Assembly (NCBI GenBank): GCA_041875495.1
Contig: CP112982.1
Coordinates: forward strand, 2,852,001-2,916,000
Length of the DNA stretch: 64,000 bases
Reading direction: 5' to 3'
Origin: Halomonas sp. CH40
Lineage (GTDB): Bacteria; Pseudomonadota; Gammaproteobacteria; Pseudomonadales; Halomonadaceae
The notes beneath the pieces are model-generated. The model searched no databases, was not told where the DNA came from, and saw only the letters and a list, made by a program, of their open reading frames with translations. Both the position numbers and the translations under genes were made by a program. Positions 42,507 to 50,646 of the stretch are shown one piece after another (within the stretch, counting starts at the first letter, position 1; every line of letters starts with the position of its first letter).

Positions 42507-42536
42507 CCGAAAAAGCGACTCTCGTCGCTTTTTCGG
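42507..42536 (-). promoter_or_regulatory. terminator-like hairpin in the doeA leader
   Basis: A perfect 13-bp stem, CCGAAAAAGCGAC (42507-42519) and its complement (42524-42536), loop TCTC. The GC core flanked by A5 and T5 has the form of a bidirectional intrinsic terminator. It lies 34 bp upstream of doeA between two divergent genes, so there is no upstream message to end; it could attenuate doeA. Confidence 0.6.
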
Positions 42537-42694
42537 ACCACCGGATCGACCTGGCCACCCCCGCAGTAGGCCCGCCAATGTCGTCTTAAGGCGATACTAG
42601 CACCCTACCTTGGTTGCGGGTCAAAGCCTTTATGACAAAAAAACCATTAACCTCAGAAACCGAAACCATCGTTAACACAAAAAGCGGAGGCAGC

Positions 42695-43621
42695 ATGAAA
42701 ATAGTGATACATATCGAAGACGCTCAACGCTGGCAAAGCGCCCTCGCCAACGCTTTCCCTGACGCTCAGGTCATCACCAGTGATGCCCCATTCGAAGAGC
42801 GCATCAACGCTGATTATCTGGCGGCCTGGAAGCCTTCAGAATCACTGTTGCGCGAGCAGACCCAGCTCAAGGCGATCATCAACCTCGGCGCCGGTGTCGA
42901 CTATCTGCTGCATACCCCTGGCCTGCCCAGTGATGTCCCTATCGTTAAACTGCGCGATGCGGGCATGGGTGAGCTAATGGCCGATTACGTGCGCTATGGC
43001 GTGCTGCATTTTCAGCGCAGCTTTGACCGCTACCTTGCCCAGCAGCCCAAGGCCCACTGGCTGACCCATGAAGTGCCTGACAAGGCCGAATGGTCAGTCG
43101 GCATTCTGGGCCTGGGCGCTATCGGTACCCATGTGGCCCAGGCGCTCAGTCGCGATAATTTTCCGGTACTTGGCTGGAGCCGCTCACCCAAACAGATTGA
43201 CGGTGTCAGCTGCTATCACGGTGAACAAGGCCTGGCCGATGTATTGCGCCAGTCGCAAACCCTGGTGACACTGCTGCCGGATACAACGGCCACCCGTGGG
43301 CTGATCAACGCCGAGTGTCTGGCGCTGCTGCCTGATGGCGCCAGCCTGATCAACCCCGGGCGCGGCACCCTGCTTGACCATGACGCCCTGCTGAACGCCC
43401 TGAGCGACAACGGCCATCTACGCGGCGCCCTGCTTGATGTGTTTCCGGAAGAGCCGCTGCCTGAACAGAGCCCCCTCTGGCAGCACCCCAGAATGATCAT
43501 CACCCCACATATGTCAGCCCCTACCCCGTTGAATGAGGCCATCGATCAGGTGATCGACACCCTGCGCGCCTTTGAGGCGGGAGAAAAGGTCGCCACCATC
43601 AACCGCCAGGAAGGCTACTGA
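42695..43621 (+). CDS. ghrA: glyoxylate/hydroxypyruvate reductase A
   Basis: A 308-residue D-2-hydroxyacid dehydrogenase; E. coli GhrA has 312. The nucleotide motif is VGILGLGAIGTHVAQAL; the catalytic Arg is in LINPGRGTLLD, Glu in FPEEPLPEQSPLW, and His in ITPHMSAPT. The sequence LGAGVDYLL is typical of GhrA. GGAGG at 42686-42690 supports the ATG at 42695 over earlier in-frame starts. It reduces glyoxylate and hydroxypyruvate with NADPH in the cytosol. Divergent from doeA. Confidence 0.9.
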   Translation: MKIVIHIEDAQRWQSALANAFPDAQVITSDAPFEERINADYLAAWKPSESLLREQTQLKAIINLGAGVDYLLHTPGLPSDVPIVKLRDAGMGELMADYVRYGVLHFQRSFDRYLAQQPKAHWLTHEVPDKAEWSVGILGLGAIGTHVAQALSRDNFPVLGWSRSPKQIDGVSCYHGEQGLADVLRQSQTLVTLLPDTTATRGLINAECLALLPDGASLINPGRGTLLDHDALLNALSDNGHLRGALLDVFPEEPLPEQSPLWQHPRMIITPHMSAPTPLNEAIDQVIDTLRAFEAGEKVATINRQEGY

Positions 43622-43742
43622 TGATACGTTTTTTTAAATACGCGTTTTAAAAACACTTTTTTATTAGCAGTTGATCAGGAACCGAATGCCACCTGACAGG
43701 TTCACAACAGGATGCACGCTTCCTTCAGAGACACGCCGCTTC

Positions 43743-44483
43743 ATGATAACTCTTAAAAATCCAACGTTATCGATATCACAACCCAAATCCTGGCTGAAAG
43801 CCCTGACCGCCAGTGCTGCGCTCCTGATACTGCCGGTTGGCGGCTTGGCCATGGCTGACAACACCGCTACGCAGGGTGATCTTCAGCCATTGGCCCCCTT
43901 TGAAGCTCAATATCGCCTGGAAGTGAGCGGCTGGCCAGGTGCCACCATTACTCATCAGCTGAGCGAGGAAAGCCAGCACTGGCTCAGCGACATGCGCTTT
44001 TCCATCACCATTGCACGTGGCCAGGAACGCAGTCGCTTTACTGCCGATGAAGCCAACACCCACTCCTTGATGTATGACAGCAGTTATTCAGTCCTCGGTA
44101 TCGGTGACAGCTACCGGCTCAGGTCGAGCGATATTGTGACCCAGGATCGCCAGACCGCGATCATCGACCTGGCCAGACGCGCAGGCAGCGCCCACTGCTC
44201 GTCAGTGGCGCCCTGTGACATGTATTTTGTGGATCATCGCGGCCGTGAAGAGCATTTCCAGTACTACCTGGCTGATATTCAGCGTCTCAAGGTGCCCGCT
44301 GGCGAATTTGAAACCCACTCTGTGGTACTGTTCGATAGCGAAAAACCCGATCGCCAACTGCGTATCAGCTTCCATGCCGATTACCCGGGCCTGATCCTCG
44401 AGGCGCTTTACCAGAAAGACGGCAAGCGCAATACCCATATCACCCTCACCCGGCTGAATTCACTGGGTGATATTACAGACTGA
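43743..44483 (+). CDS. DUF3108 domain periplasmic protein
   Basis: A 246-residue protein with an N-terminal signal (LKALTASAALLILPVGGLAMA) and a beta-rich domain (PFEAQYRLEVSGWPGATITHQL to DYPGLILEALYQKDGKRNTHI) of the DUF3108 family. No catalytic function is known. Earlier in-frame starts exist, but this ATG gives a proper signal peptide. It ends three bases before lysO, so the two may be co-transcribed. Confidence 0.8.
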   Translation: MITLKNPTLSISQPKSWLKALTASAALLILPVGGLAMADNTATQGDLQPLAPFEAQYRLEVSGWPGATITHQLSEESQHWLSDMRFSITIARGQERSRFTADEANTHSLMYDSSYSVLGIGDSYRLRSSDIVTQDRQTAIIDLARRAGSAHCSSVAPCDMYFVDHRGREEHFQYYLADIQRLKVPAGEFETHSVVLFDSEKPDRQLRISFHADYPGLILEALYQKDGKRNTHITLTRLNSLGDITD

Positions 44484-44486
44484 TTT

Positions 44487-45419
44487 ATGCTCTCCGGACT
44501 CGTTATCGTTTTATTGCCGCTGCTGCTCGGTTATCTGGTGCCCGTGCGCCAGTCAAGCTGGCAGGCGGTTATCAATCATGCCGTCAATGGCTCGGTGTAC
44601 GTCATCCTGCTGCTCATGGGCATCAGCCTTGCCGGGCTTGAAAACCTGGCCTCCCAGCTTTCAACCCTGGGTAGCAAGGCGCTTTTACTGTTTACCCTGA
44701 CCACTTTATTTAATCTGGTGGCGTTGTGGTGGCTATCAAAGCACCTCAAGCTCAAAGCAGGCACCTCGCCAGTCGTCAAAGACGCCCCCACCAGCAAACT
44801 GGCCGCCATGCAGGGTTCGCTGTTGCTGGTGGCGGTGGTGGCTGCTGGCGTCATTATCGGCCTGCTATTGGGGCCGGCCGTTGGCGACATCTTGTTTGAT
44901 ACCGCTGACCGCCTGGCGGAATGGGTGCTGTATGCACTGCTGGCACTGATTGGCTGTCAGCTGCGCAACTCCGGCATGCCGCTGCGCCAGATCCTGCTGA
45001 ACCGCATGGGGCTTGGCATCGCGGTAACGCTGGGGGCCAGCTCACTATTGGCGGGGCTGGCGGCGGCACCGCTGCTGAGTTTACCGTGGAACGAAGGCCT
45101 GGCCATGGCCGCGGGTTTTGGTTGGTATTCGCTCTCGGCGATCCTGATTGGCGATCAGCTTGGCCCCTTGATGGGTGGCGTGGCGTTTTTCAACGACCTG
45201 ACCCGTGAGCTGCTGGCCTTTATCCTGATTCCGCTGGTGATTCATCGCTACACCGCCATGGCGATTGGCTATGGCGGCGCGACCTCCATGGATTTCACCC
45301 TGCCGGTCATCCAGCAGCATGGCGGCGTGGCCTGCGTACCGGTCGCCGTGGTCAGCGGCTTTATTCTGTCGCTGCTGTCGCCACCGCTGATTCTGTTCTT
45401 TTTATCGTTATCGGGGTGA
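44487..45419 (+). CDS. lysO: lysine exporter LysO family protein
   Basis: A 310-residue inner-membrane protein with about eight helices. YbjE/LysO family sequences are LLMGISLAGLENL, the central GFGWYSLSAILIGDQLGP, and GGATSMDFTLPVIQQHGG. In E. coli LysO exports lysine and confers resistance to the analogue thialysine. No lysine riboswitch or ArgP site is recognised upstream. It is convergent with bioB across a 144-bp gap. Confidence 0.9.
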   Translation: MLSGLVIVLLPLLLGYLVPVRQSSWQAVINHAVNGSVYVILLLMGISLAGLENLASQLSTLGSKALLLFTLTTLFNLVALWWLSKHLKLKAGTSPVVKDAPTSKLAAMQGSLLLVAVVAAGVIIGLLLGPAVGDILFDTADRLAEWVLYALLALIGCQLRNSGMPLRQILLNRMGLGIAVTLGASSLLAGLAAAPLLSLPWNEGLAMAAGFGWYSLSAILIGDQLGPLMGGVAFFNDLTRELLAFILIPLVIHRYTAMAIGYGGATSMDFTLPVIQQHGGVACVPVAVVSGFILSLLSPPLILFFLSLSG

Positions 45420-45563
45420 ATGTCTAAATTAAAATCGTCGGTGCTGTGTTTATTGATTGAATTCAGGACTCAAGTTTGCCGCCTGAGAGGCTGGAGTTTT
45501 TGTAGTTTTCTATCTGTTGCTGGTGGCGCTCCAGCCCTTCCAGCGCCAAACGGACGCCAAATA

Positions 45564-46640
45564 TCAGCGACTGGCCTCAACCGCCAGTGTAGCGGCTCGC
45601 TTTACCAGAGCGCCTTGCTGAGCTTGTTGGGTGAGTCGTTCGGTATGAGCTGCGTCATCTTCACAGGTATCGCGGCGCTCCGGGTGCAGGCCCAGTTTTG
45701 CAAATAGCGCGCGGTCGCGGTCGGCTTGGGGGTTGCCGGTAGTCAGGAGTTTATCGCCGTAGAAGATCGAGTTGGCCCCGGCCAGGAAGGCCAGCGCTTG
45801 CGTTGATTCACTCATCTGCTCGCGGCCAGCGGAAAGGCGTACGTGGCTTTGCGGCATCATGATGCGTGCCACCGCGATGGCGCGAATAAATTCAAGGGGG
45901 TCCAGGTCTTCAACGTTTTCCAGCGGTGTGCCCGGCACTTTCACCAGCATATTGATCGGCACGGATTCCGGATGCGGTGACAGCTTCGCCAACTGCTGTA
46001 GCAAGGCGCTGCGGTCCTGGGCACTTTCCCCCATGCCGAGAATACCGCCGGAGCATACTTTCATGCCCGCTTCGCGCACAGTGGCCAGGGTATCCAGGCG
46101 GTCGCTGAAGGTACGTGTGGTGATGATTTCGCCGTAAAAGTCGGGAGAAGTATCCAGGTTATGGTTGTAATAATCCAGCCCCGCCGCCGCCAAGCGGCTA
46201 GCCTGATCACCGTTGACCATGCCCAGTGTCATGCAGGTTTCCAGCCCCAGTGCTTTCACCTGACGCACCATCTCTTCGACCAGGAGTAAGTCCTTATCCC
46301 GGGGGCTGCGCCAGGCGGCACCCATACAGAAACGGCTGGCACCGGCTTCCTTGGCCGCCTTGGCCTGAGCCACGACTTTTTCTATTTCCAGCAGCTTTTC
46401 TTTTTCGAGCTGGGTGTTGTAGTGGCCGGACTGGGGGCAGTATTTGCAGTCTTCCGGACAGGCCCCGGTCTTGATCGATAGCAAGGTAGACACTTGCACC
46501 GCGTTGGCATCAAAGTGCGCGCGATGCACTTGCTGCGCCTTGAACAGCAGATCGTTAAAGGGTAGCGCAAATAGCGCTCTGATCTCGTCCAGCGACCAGT
46601 CATGGCGCGGAGCAGTGTTATTGAAAGCAGCGTCGGTCAC
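45564..46640 (-). CDS. bioB: biotin synthase
   Basis: A 358-residue radical SAM enzyme that inserts sulfur into dethiobiotin. The 4Fe-4S cysteines are C61, C65 and C68 ([15 protein letters not shown]). Family sequences [27 protein letters not shown] and [17 protein letters not shown] are present. It starts with GTG at 46640; AAGG of the ribosome-binding site lies inside the right half of a BirA-like operator. Other bio genes are not in the window, so it is unlinked from bioFHCD. Confidence 0.96.
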   Translation of the reverse strand: MTDAAFNNTAPRHDWSLDEIRALFALPFNDLLFKAQQVHRAHFDANAVQVSTLLSIKTGACPEDCKYCPQSGHYNTQLEKEKLLEIEKVVAQAKAAKEAGASRFCMGAAWRSPRDKDLLLVEEMVRQVKALGLETCMTLGMVNGDQASRLAAAGLDYYNHNLDTSPDFYGEIITTRTFSDRLDTLATVREAGMKVCSGGILGMGESAQDRSALLQQLAKLSPHPESVPINMLVKVPGTPLENVEDLDPLEFIRAIAVARIMMPQSHVRLSAGREQMSESTQALAFLAGANSIFYGDKLLTTGNPQADRDRALFAKLGLHPERRDTCEDDAAHTERLTQQAQQGALVKRAATLAVEASR

Positions 46641-46702
46641 AAGTAAACCTTTTTAATTTTAAAAGTTAACCAACTCTAGCGATGGAGCGTCAGCAGTGTC
46701 AA
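46641..46702 (-). promoter_or_regulatory. bioB promoter with BirA-like operator
   Basis: Reading leftward: -35 TTGACA (46697-46702), 18-base spacer, -10 TAGAGT (46673-46678), then TTGGTTAAC, 15 bases, GGTTTACTT (46641-46673). The usual BirA box is TTGTAAACC-N15-GGTTTACAA; the right half matches seven of nine positions and the left five of nine. Placement between -10 and the GTG start fits biotin-dependent repression. Confidence 0.5.
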
Positions 46703-46766
46703 CTTTCTAAAAATTTAAGGCTTACTAAAAATGGACGTACTGCCCAAAAGATTCTCACCTGCCCTG

Positions 46767-47792
46767 CTATTCATCCCCTCGGGCATGCTTGATGCGCTTG
46801 AGCCACTGCTGCTTGGCATAGCTGCGCAGGTTATCCACATGGTCGGTTTCATCGACGATATCTTGGCCAAGAATGGTCTCGATAATATCTTCCAGCGTAA
46901 TCAGGCCGACAAAAGTACCGTGCTCATCATAGATAACCCGCATATGCAGGCGGTCACGCAGCATGGCGGTGAACACCTGCTCGACGTTATGGGAAACGTC
47001 TACACTGGCAATCGGATGCATCAGCACCTTCATGATCTGGTCATCCTCGGCCTGATACATATCCGCTTTGTGGACATAGCCAAAGGCCTGCTCACCGTTA
47101 TCCATCACTGGAAAACGGGTGAACGGCGACTTGCCATAGGTTGCATCAAACTCGGCTACCGTCATGTGCGGCGGCACGGTTTCACACACGGTACGTGGGG
47201 TCATCGCCTTGCTGACCGGGATATCATGCAGGTTGAGCATATTGGTAATGGTGCGCGACTCATCAGCGTCCAACACCTTCTCTTCGAGCCCGACCCGGGC
47301 CAGCACCTTGATTTCATCGCGCAGATCAACGTCATGCTCGGACTTTCCCAGCCGACGAGTGATCTGTTCTGACATCCAGATAAATGGCAATAGCATTACA
47401 ATCATCGGCTTGAGTATCTTGGGCAGCCAGGGCGCCAGGCCGCGCCAATAGGTGGCACCAATGGTTTTGGGGATAATTTCCGACAGAATCAGAATCAGCA
47501 GAGTCATCACCGCCGAAACAATCCCGATGGATGCCTCACCAAACACCACCGCCGCCTGGGCACCTACTGCTGTGGCGCCCACCGTGTGGGCGATGGTATT
47601 CAGGGTAAGAATCGCCGCCAGCGGACGGTCGATGTTGGCTTTCAGCTCGACCAAGGCGGCATGCAAACGAGGCTGCTCTTCCTTGAGTTTGGCAATGTAG
47701 CTGGGGGTAATCGATAGCAGCGCTGCCTCAAGAATCGAACACAGGAAGGAAAAGCCAATCGACAGGGTGGCGGTCAATACAAGCAGGAACAT
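46767..47792 (-). CDS. CNNM/DUF21-CBS membrane protein (hemolysin family)
   Basis: A 341-residue protein with a four-helix DUF21/CNNM domain (SEIIPKTIGATYWRGLAPW near residue 105) followed by two CBS domains (about 195-310; DIPVSKAMTPRTVCETVPPH at the first). It lacks the CorC/HlyC C-terminal domain. Family members handle magnesium or cobalt, or regulate transport in response to nucleotides; the 'hemolysin' name is historical. A good sigma-70 promoter lies just upstream. Confidence 0.88.
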   Translation of the reverse strand: MFLLVLTATLSIGFSFLCSILEAALLSITPSYIAKLKEEQPRLHAALVELKANIDRPLAAILTLNTIAHTVGATAVGAQAAVVFGEASIGIVSAVMTLLILILSEIIPKTIGATYWRGLAPWLPKILKPMIVMLLPFIWMSEQITRRLGKSEHDVDLRDEIKVLARVGLEEKVLDADESRTITNMLNLHDIPVSKAMTPRTVCETVPPHMTVAEFDATYGKSPFTRFPVMDNGEQAFGYVHKADMYQAEDDQIMKVLMHPIASVDVSHNVEQVFTAMLRDRLHMRVIYDEHGTFVGLITLEDIIETILGQDIVDETDHVDNLRSYAKQQWLKRIKHARGDE

Positions 47793-47824
47793 AAGCGTCC
47801 ATGAGTGAAGGATGAAGGAAAGCG

Positions 47825-47868
47825 TCTGAAGTGTTTATAGGGCCAGGCAGCGGCAAAATCAATTGTTC
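47825..47868. repeat. direct repeat copy 1 (promoter block)
   Basis: 44 bases that match 49824-49867 at 37 positions. It contains the promoter of the CNNM/CBS gene. The pair brackets higA and the IS1380-family element. Confidence 0.7.
47834..47862 (-). promoter_or_regulatory. sigma-70 promoter of the CNNM/CBS gene
   Basis: On the minus strand TTGATT (47857-47862), a 17-base spacer and TATAAA (47834-47839), 42 bases before the start codon. The block is repeated in degenerate form at 49824-49867. Confidence 0.65.
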
Positions 47869-47927
47869 AACCACATGTTTCAAGCACTTTTTATTCGATT
47901 TACATTATGCATTGAGAAAGGATTCTC

Positions 47928-48218
47928 TTACGCCAACCTGGCAAAAGGCTCAATAATTGGCTGAGCACGATGCTCTGCCTGCCACAGGTCGTAATCGCTT
48001 TGTGCTGCCAGCCAGGTGCGCGCTCGACCAATACCGGCGCGTTCAAGGCGAACCGCCAGATCAGGGCTAATCGGCGCGTGACCATGAAGTATCCGTGACA
48101 GCGTTTCACGTGCAAGCCCCAGTCGCCGAGCCATTTCCGTGACACTAACACCCAGTTCAGGAAGTACATCTTCACGAAGCGTTTCACCAGGATGCGGGGG
48201 ATTGTACATAGGTGTCAT
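47928..48218 (-). CDS. higA: HigA-family antitoxin, orphan
   Basis: A 96-residue Xre-type helix-turn-helix protein with the family start NPPHPGETLREDVLPELG and recognition region VTEMARRLGLARETLSRILHG. HigA normally follows and neutralises the HigB mRNA-cleaving toxin. Here an IS1380-family element begins 15 bp upstream, and no HigB is encoded on its far side beyond a possible C-terminal tail. AGGAGG precedes the ATG. The protein looks intact. Expression now depends on a promoter in or near the IS. Confidence 0.88.
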   Translation of the reverse strand: MTPMYNPPHPGETLREDVLPELGVSVTEMARRLGLARETLSRILHGHAPISPDLAVRLERAGIGRARTWLAAQSDYDLWQAEHRAQPIIEPFARLA

Positions 48219-48232
48219 AACAAACCTCCTAG

Positions 48233-49789
48233 CCCGAATTTCTCATAGGGTATAAAAGAAAGCGGCTGAAAATGTTAAAGTTTCAGGACCTTACACCAAA
48301 AACCAACATCAACAGCCGCTTCCAAAATGGTACCTGAAAAACTGACCTTCTCGCCACTCTCACGCCGCCAGATTGAAGCCGATTTCTCCGGTGGCCACAT
48401 TACCTCCGATGCTGGGTTGCTTCTGCTTCGTGAAATCGACAAACAACATCGCCTGACGCGCCGTTTGGCATCGGTACTGCATGATCCTCGGGCACCGGAG
48501 CAGATTCGCCACAAACTCGACACCCTGGTTCGTCAGCGGGTGTTCGGTGTCGCCGCTGGCTACGAAGATTTTAACGACCATGAAGCCCTGCGCTATGATC
48601 AGGCCCTTCAGACGGCACTGGATGAAAATGAGGTGCTGGCGGGCAAGTCAACGCTGTCCCGGATAGAGCAGAACGCTGATCGACAAGCGATAGTGAAGGC
48701 CCATGAGCTACTCTGGCATCACTTCATCGAGCAGCATGACGAACCACCCAAAGAGATTGTGCTGGACTTTGATGGCACTGATATTCCCGTGCATGGCGAC
48801 CAACCCGGCAAGTTCTTTAACCGCTATTACAATCACCATTGCTACTTCCCACTGTATGTCTTCTGTGGCCACCATCTGCTGGTGAGCTATCTGCGCACCA
48901 GTGACCGCAGCGACAGCCGCCACAGCTGGGCCATCCTCGCCCTACTTGTCCGCTTTATCCGTCAATACTGGCCCGACACCCGCATTGTATTACGCGGCGA
49001 TAGCCATTTTTGTCGCCCCCGGATGCTGAACTGGTGCGATCGGCATCACGTCGACTACATCGTGGGTATTGGCAAGAACAGTCGGCTGCTCAAGGAAGTG
49101 GACGTTCCCATGATGCTGGTACGCAAGACCCAGTGGCAGGTAGGAGGGAAAGTGGCAGAGACGTTCCGCTTCCAATATCAAGCGCACTCTTGGAAGTACC
49201 CGCGCTGGGTGGTGGCCCGCCTGGAAGAAGGCGAGCTTGGCTCCAATCCCCGGTTTATCGTCAGTTCCCGTTACGACGATGGCTTCAAGCTTTACTACGA
49301 GCAGTACTGTGCTCGGGGCGACATGGAGAACCGAATCAAGGATCAACAACTGAGCTTGTTTGCTGACCGCACGTCCAGCACGCACTGGTGGGCTAATCAA
49401 TGGCGGCTGATCTTATCAGGCTTTGCCTATACGCTGTTCGAGCGGTTACGGGCTTACCTGAAGAACACGCCCTTCGCACGCATGAGCCCAAGTAGCCTCA
49501 GGCTCAAACTCATCAAGGTGGGCGCGGTTATCATCCGCAATACGCGCCGAGTCCGAGTACTCATGAGTGACAGCTATCCCTATAAAACGGCGCTATCCGA
49601 TCTCGTCAGACAGTTGGTGCCGAACTGAATGCTCGGGCGCCCCCGGCCCGATGCAATGGGGGGAAGGGGGAAGTGTGCCTGAATGACGGAAAATGGTTAA
49701 AAAGTAGGCTATTTAAGCCGTGCCAATAGGTGTTTAGCGGCACGACATCCTGAGTGCGGTGCTGGCTGAGGTGCTATGAGAAATCCGGG
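48233..49789 (+). mobile_element. IS1380-family insertion sequence, complete
   Basis: A 1557-bp element with 16-bp imperfect terminal repeats, CCCGAATTTCTCATAG at the left and the complement of CCCGGATTTCTCATAG at the right (15 of 16 identical). CTAG at 48229-48232 and 49790-49793 looks like a 4-bp target duplication; since CTAG is itself a palindrome the exact boundary could shift. One intact transposase gene is inside. It splits the higBA locus. After the transposase, 49629-49789 is non-coding IS sequence. Confidence 0.88.
48327..49628 (+). CDS. IS1380 family transposase
   Basis: A 433-residue DDE transposase. N-terminal FSGGHITSDAGLLLLREID, the first acidic region VLDFDGTDIPVHGDQPGKFFNRYYN, the second VLRGDSHFCRPRML, and the C-terminal YCARGDMENRIKD with its Glu are typical of IS1380. 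The frame is uninterrupted, so the element may be active. The start follows a left end with no strong Shine-Dalgarno sequence. Confidence 0.95.
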   Translation: MVPEKLTFSPLSRRQIEADFSGGHITSDAGLLLLREIDKQHRLTRRLASVLHDPRAPEQIRHKLDTLVRQRVFGVAAGYEDFNDHEALRYDQALQTALDENEVLAGKSTLSRIEQNADRQAIVKAHELLWHHFIEQHDEPPKEIVLDFDGTDIPVHGDQPGKFFNRYYNHHCYFPLYVFCGHHLLVSYLRTSDRSDSRHSWAILALLVRFIRQYWPDTRIVLRGDSHFCRPRMLNWCDRHHVDYIVGIGKNSRLLKEVDVPMMLVRKTQWQVGGKVAETFRFQYQAHSWKYPRWVVARLEEGELGSNPRFIVSSRYDDGFKLYYEQYCARGDMENRIKDQQLSLFADRTSSTHWWANQWRLILSGFAYTLFERLRAYLKNTPFARMSPSSLRLKLIKVGAVIIRNTRRVRVLMSDSYPYKTALSDLVRQLVPN

Positions 49790-49823
49790 CTAGTGGTAAT
49801 CCAGATAATCAACCAGCTCTATA

Positions 49824-49867
49824 TCTGAAGTGGTTATAGAACTAGGCAGCGGAAAAATTAATCGTTC
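49824..49867. repeat. direct repeat copy 2 (degenerate promoter block)
   Basis: Matches copy 1 at 37 of 44 positions; the promoter is now TTAATT-N17-TATAAC on the minus strand. It points at the short frame ending ELVDYLDYH that precedes the IS. The rest of the gap to 49980 holds the AT-rich leader of the ABC ATPase gene and nothing else recognised. Confidence 0.7.
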
Positions 49868-49980
49868 GCAGCTAACACTATGGCTTTTCGGCTACTCAAA
49901 CCATACCATAATCTTACTGAATGGAATTAATGTATAGATATTGTATACTTTATTCTTTTTTACACCGTCAGGAGCCATGC

Positions 49981-50646
49981 ATGCTGAGCCTGCGTCAGGT
50001 ACATAAAGCCTTTAGTACACCACAGGGCGAGTTGGCAGTGCTTAACGGCATTGATCTAAGCCTGGATGAAGGTGAAAGCCTGGCGCTGATGGGAGAATCT
50101 GGGAGCGGTAAATCTACGCTGTTACATCTGGCCGCCGGGCTGGACGTTCCTGATCAGGGCAGCATCCAGATAGATGGCCAGAACCTGGCGCAGCTGGATG
50201 ACTCTGCCCGGGCGCAGCTGCGCTGCCACCAGCTGGGCCTGGTGTTTCAGCAGTTTCATCTGGTTCCCAGCCTGAAAGTGATTGATAACCTGCGCCTGCA
50301 GGCAAGGCTGGCGCAGCGCGAAGACCCTGAATGGACAAACCACTTAATCCATCGATTGGGGCTGAGTGGCCGGGAAGGCGTTTACCCTGAGCAGCTTTCC
50401 GGTGGCCAGCAACAGCGTCTGGCCATCGGGCGCGCCCTGGCCGTTCGTCCGCGCCTGCTATTGGCCGATGAACCCACCGGCAACCTGGATGAGCAAAGCG
50501 CCGACACAGTGCTTGGCTTACTGCTGGAACTGGTGGCTGAAACCCGCTGTGCGCTCTTGATGGTTACCCATAGCGCTCGTGTTGCCGCCCCGCTGGATAG
50601 GCTGGTTCGCCTGAAACGTGGCCACTTACAGGATGAACCGGCATGA
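49981..50646 (+). CDS. LolD-like ABC transporter ATPase
   Basis: A 221-residue ATPase of the MacB/LolD type. Walker A GESGSGKST, signature LSGGQQQRLAIGRAL, Walker B LLADEPTGNLDEQ, and H-loop VTHSAR are present. AGGAG stands before the ATG at 49981; earlier in-frame starts lack support. It overlaps the permease by four bases. It powers mechanotransmission by the FtsX-type permease rather than transport through the membrane. Confidence 0.92.
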   Translation: MLSLRQVHKAFSTPQGELAVLNGIDLSLDEGESLALMGESGSGKSTLLHLAAGLDVPDQGSIQIDGQNLAQLDDSARAQLRCHQLGLVFQQFHLVPSLKVIDNLRLQARLAQREDPEWTNHLIHRLGLSGREGVYPEQLSGGQQQRLAIGRALAVRPRLLLADEPTGNLDEQSADTVLGLLLELVAETRCALLMVTHSARVAAPLDRLVRLKRGHLQDEPA

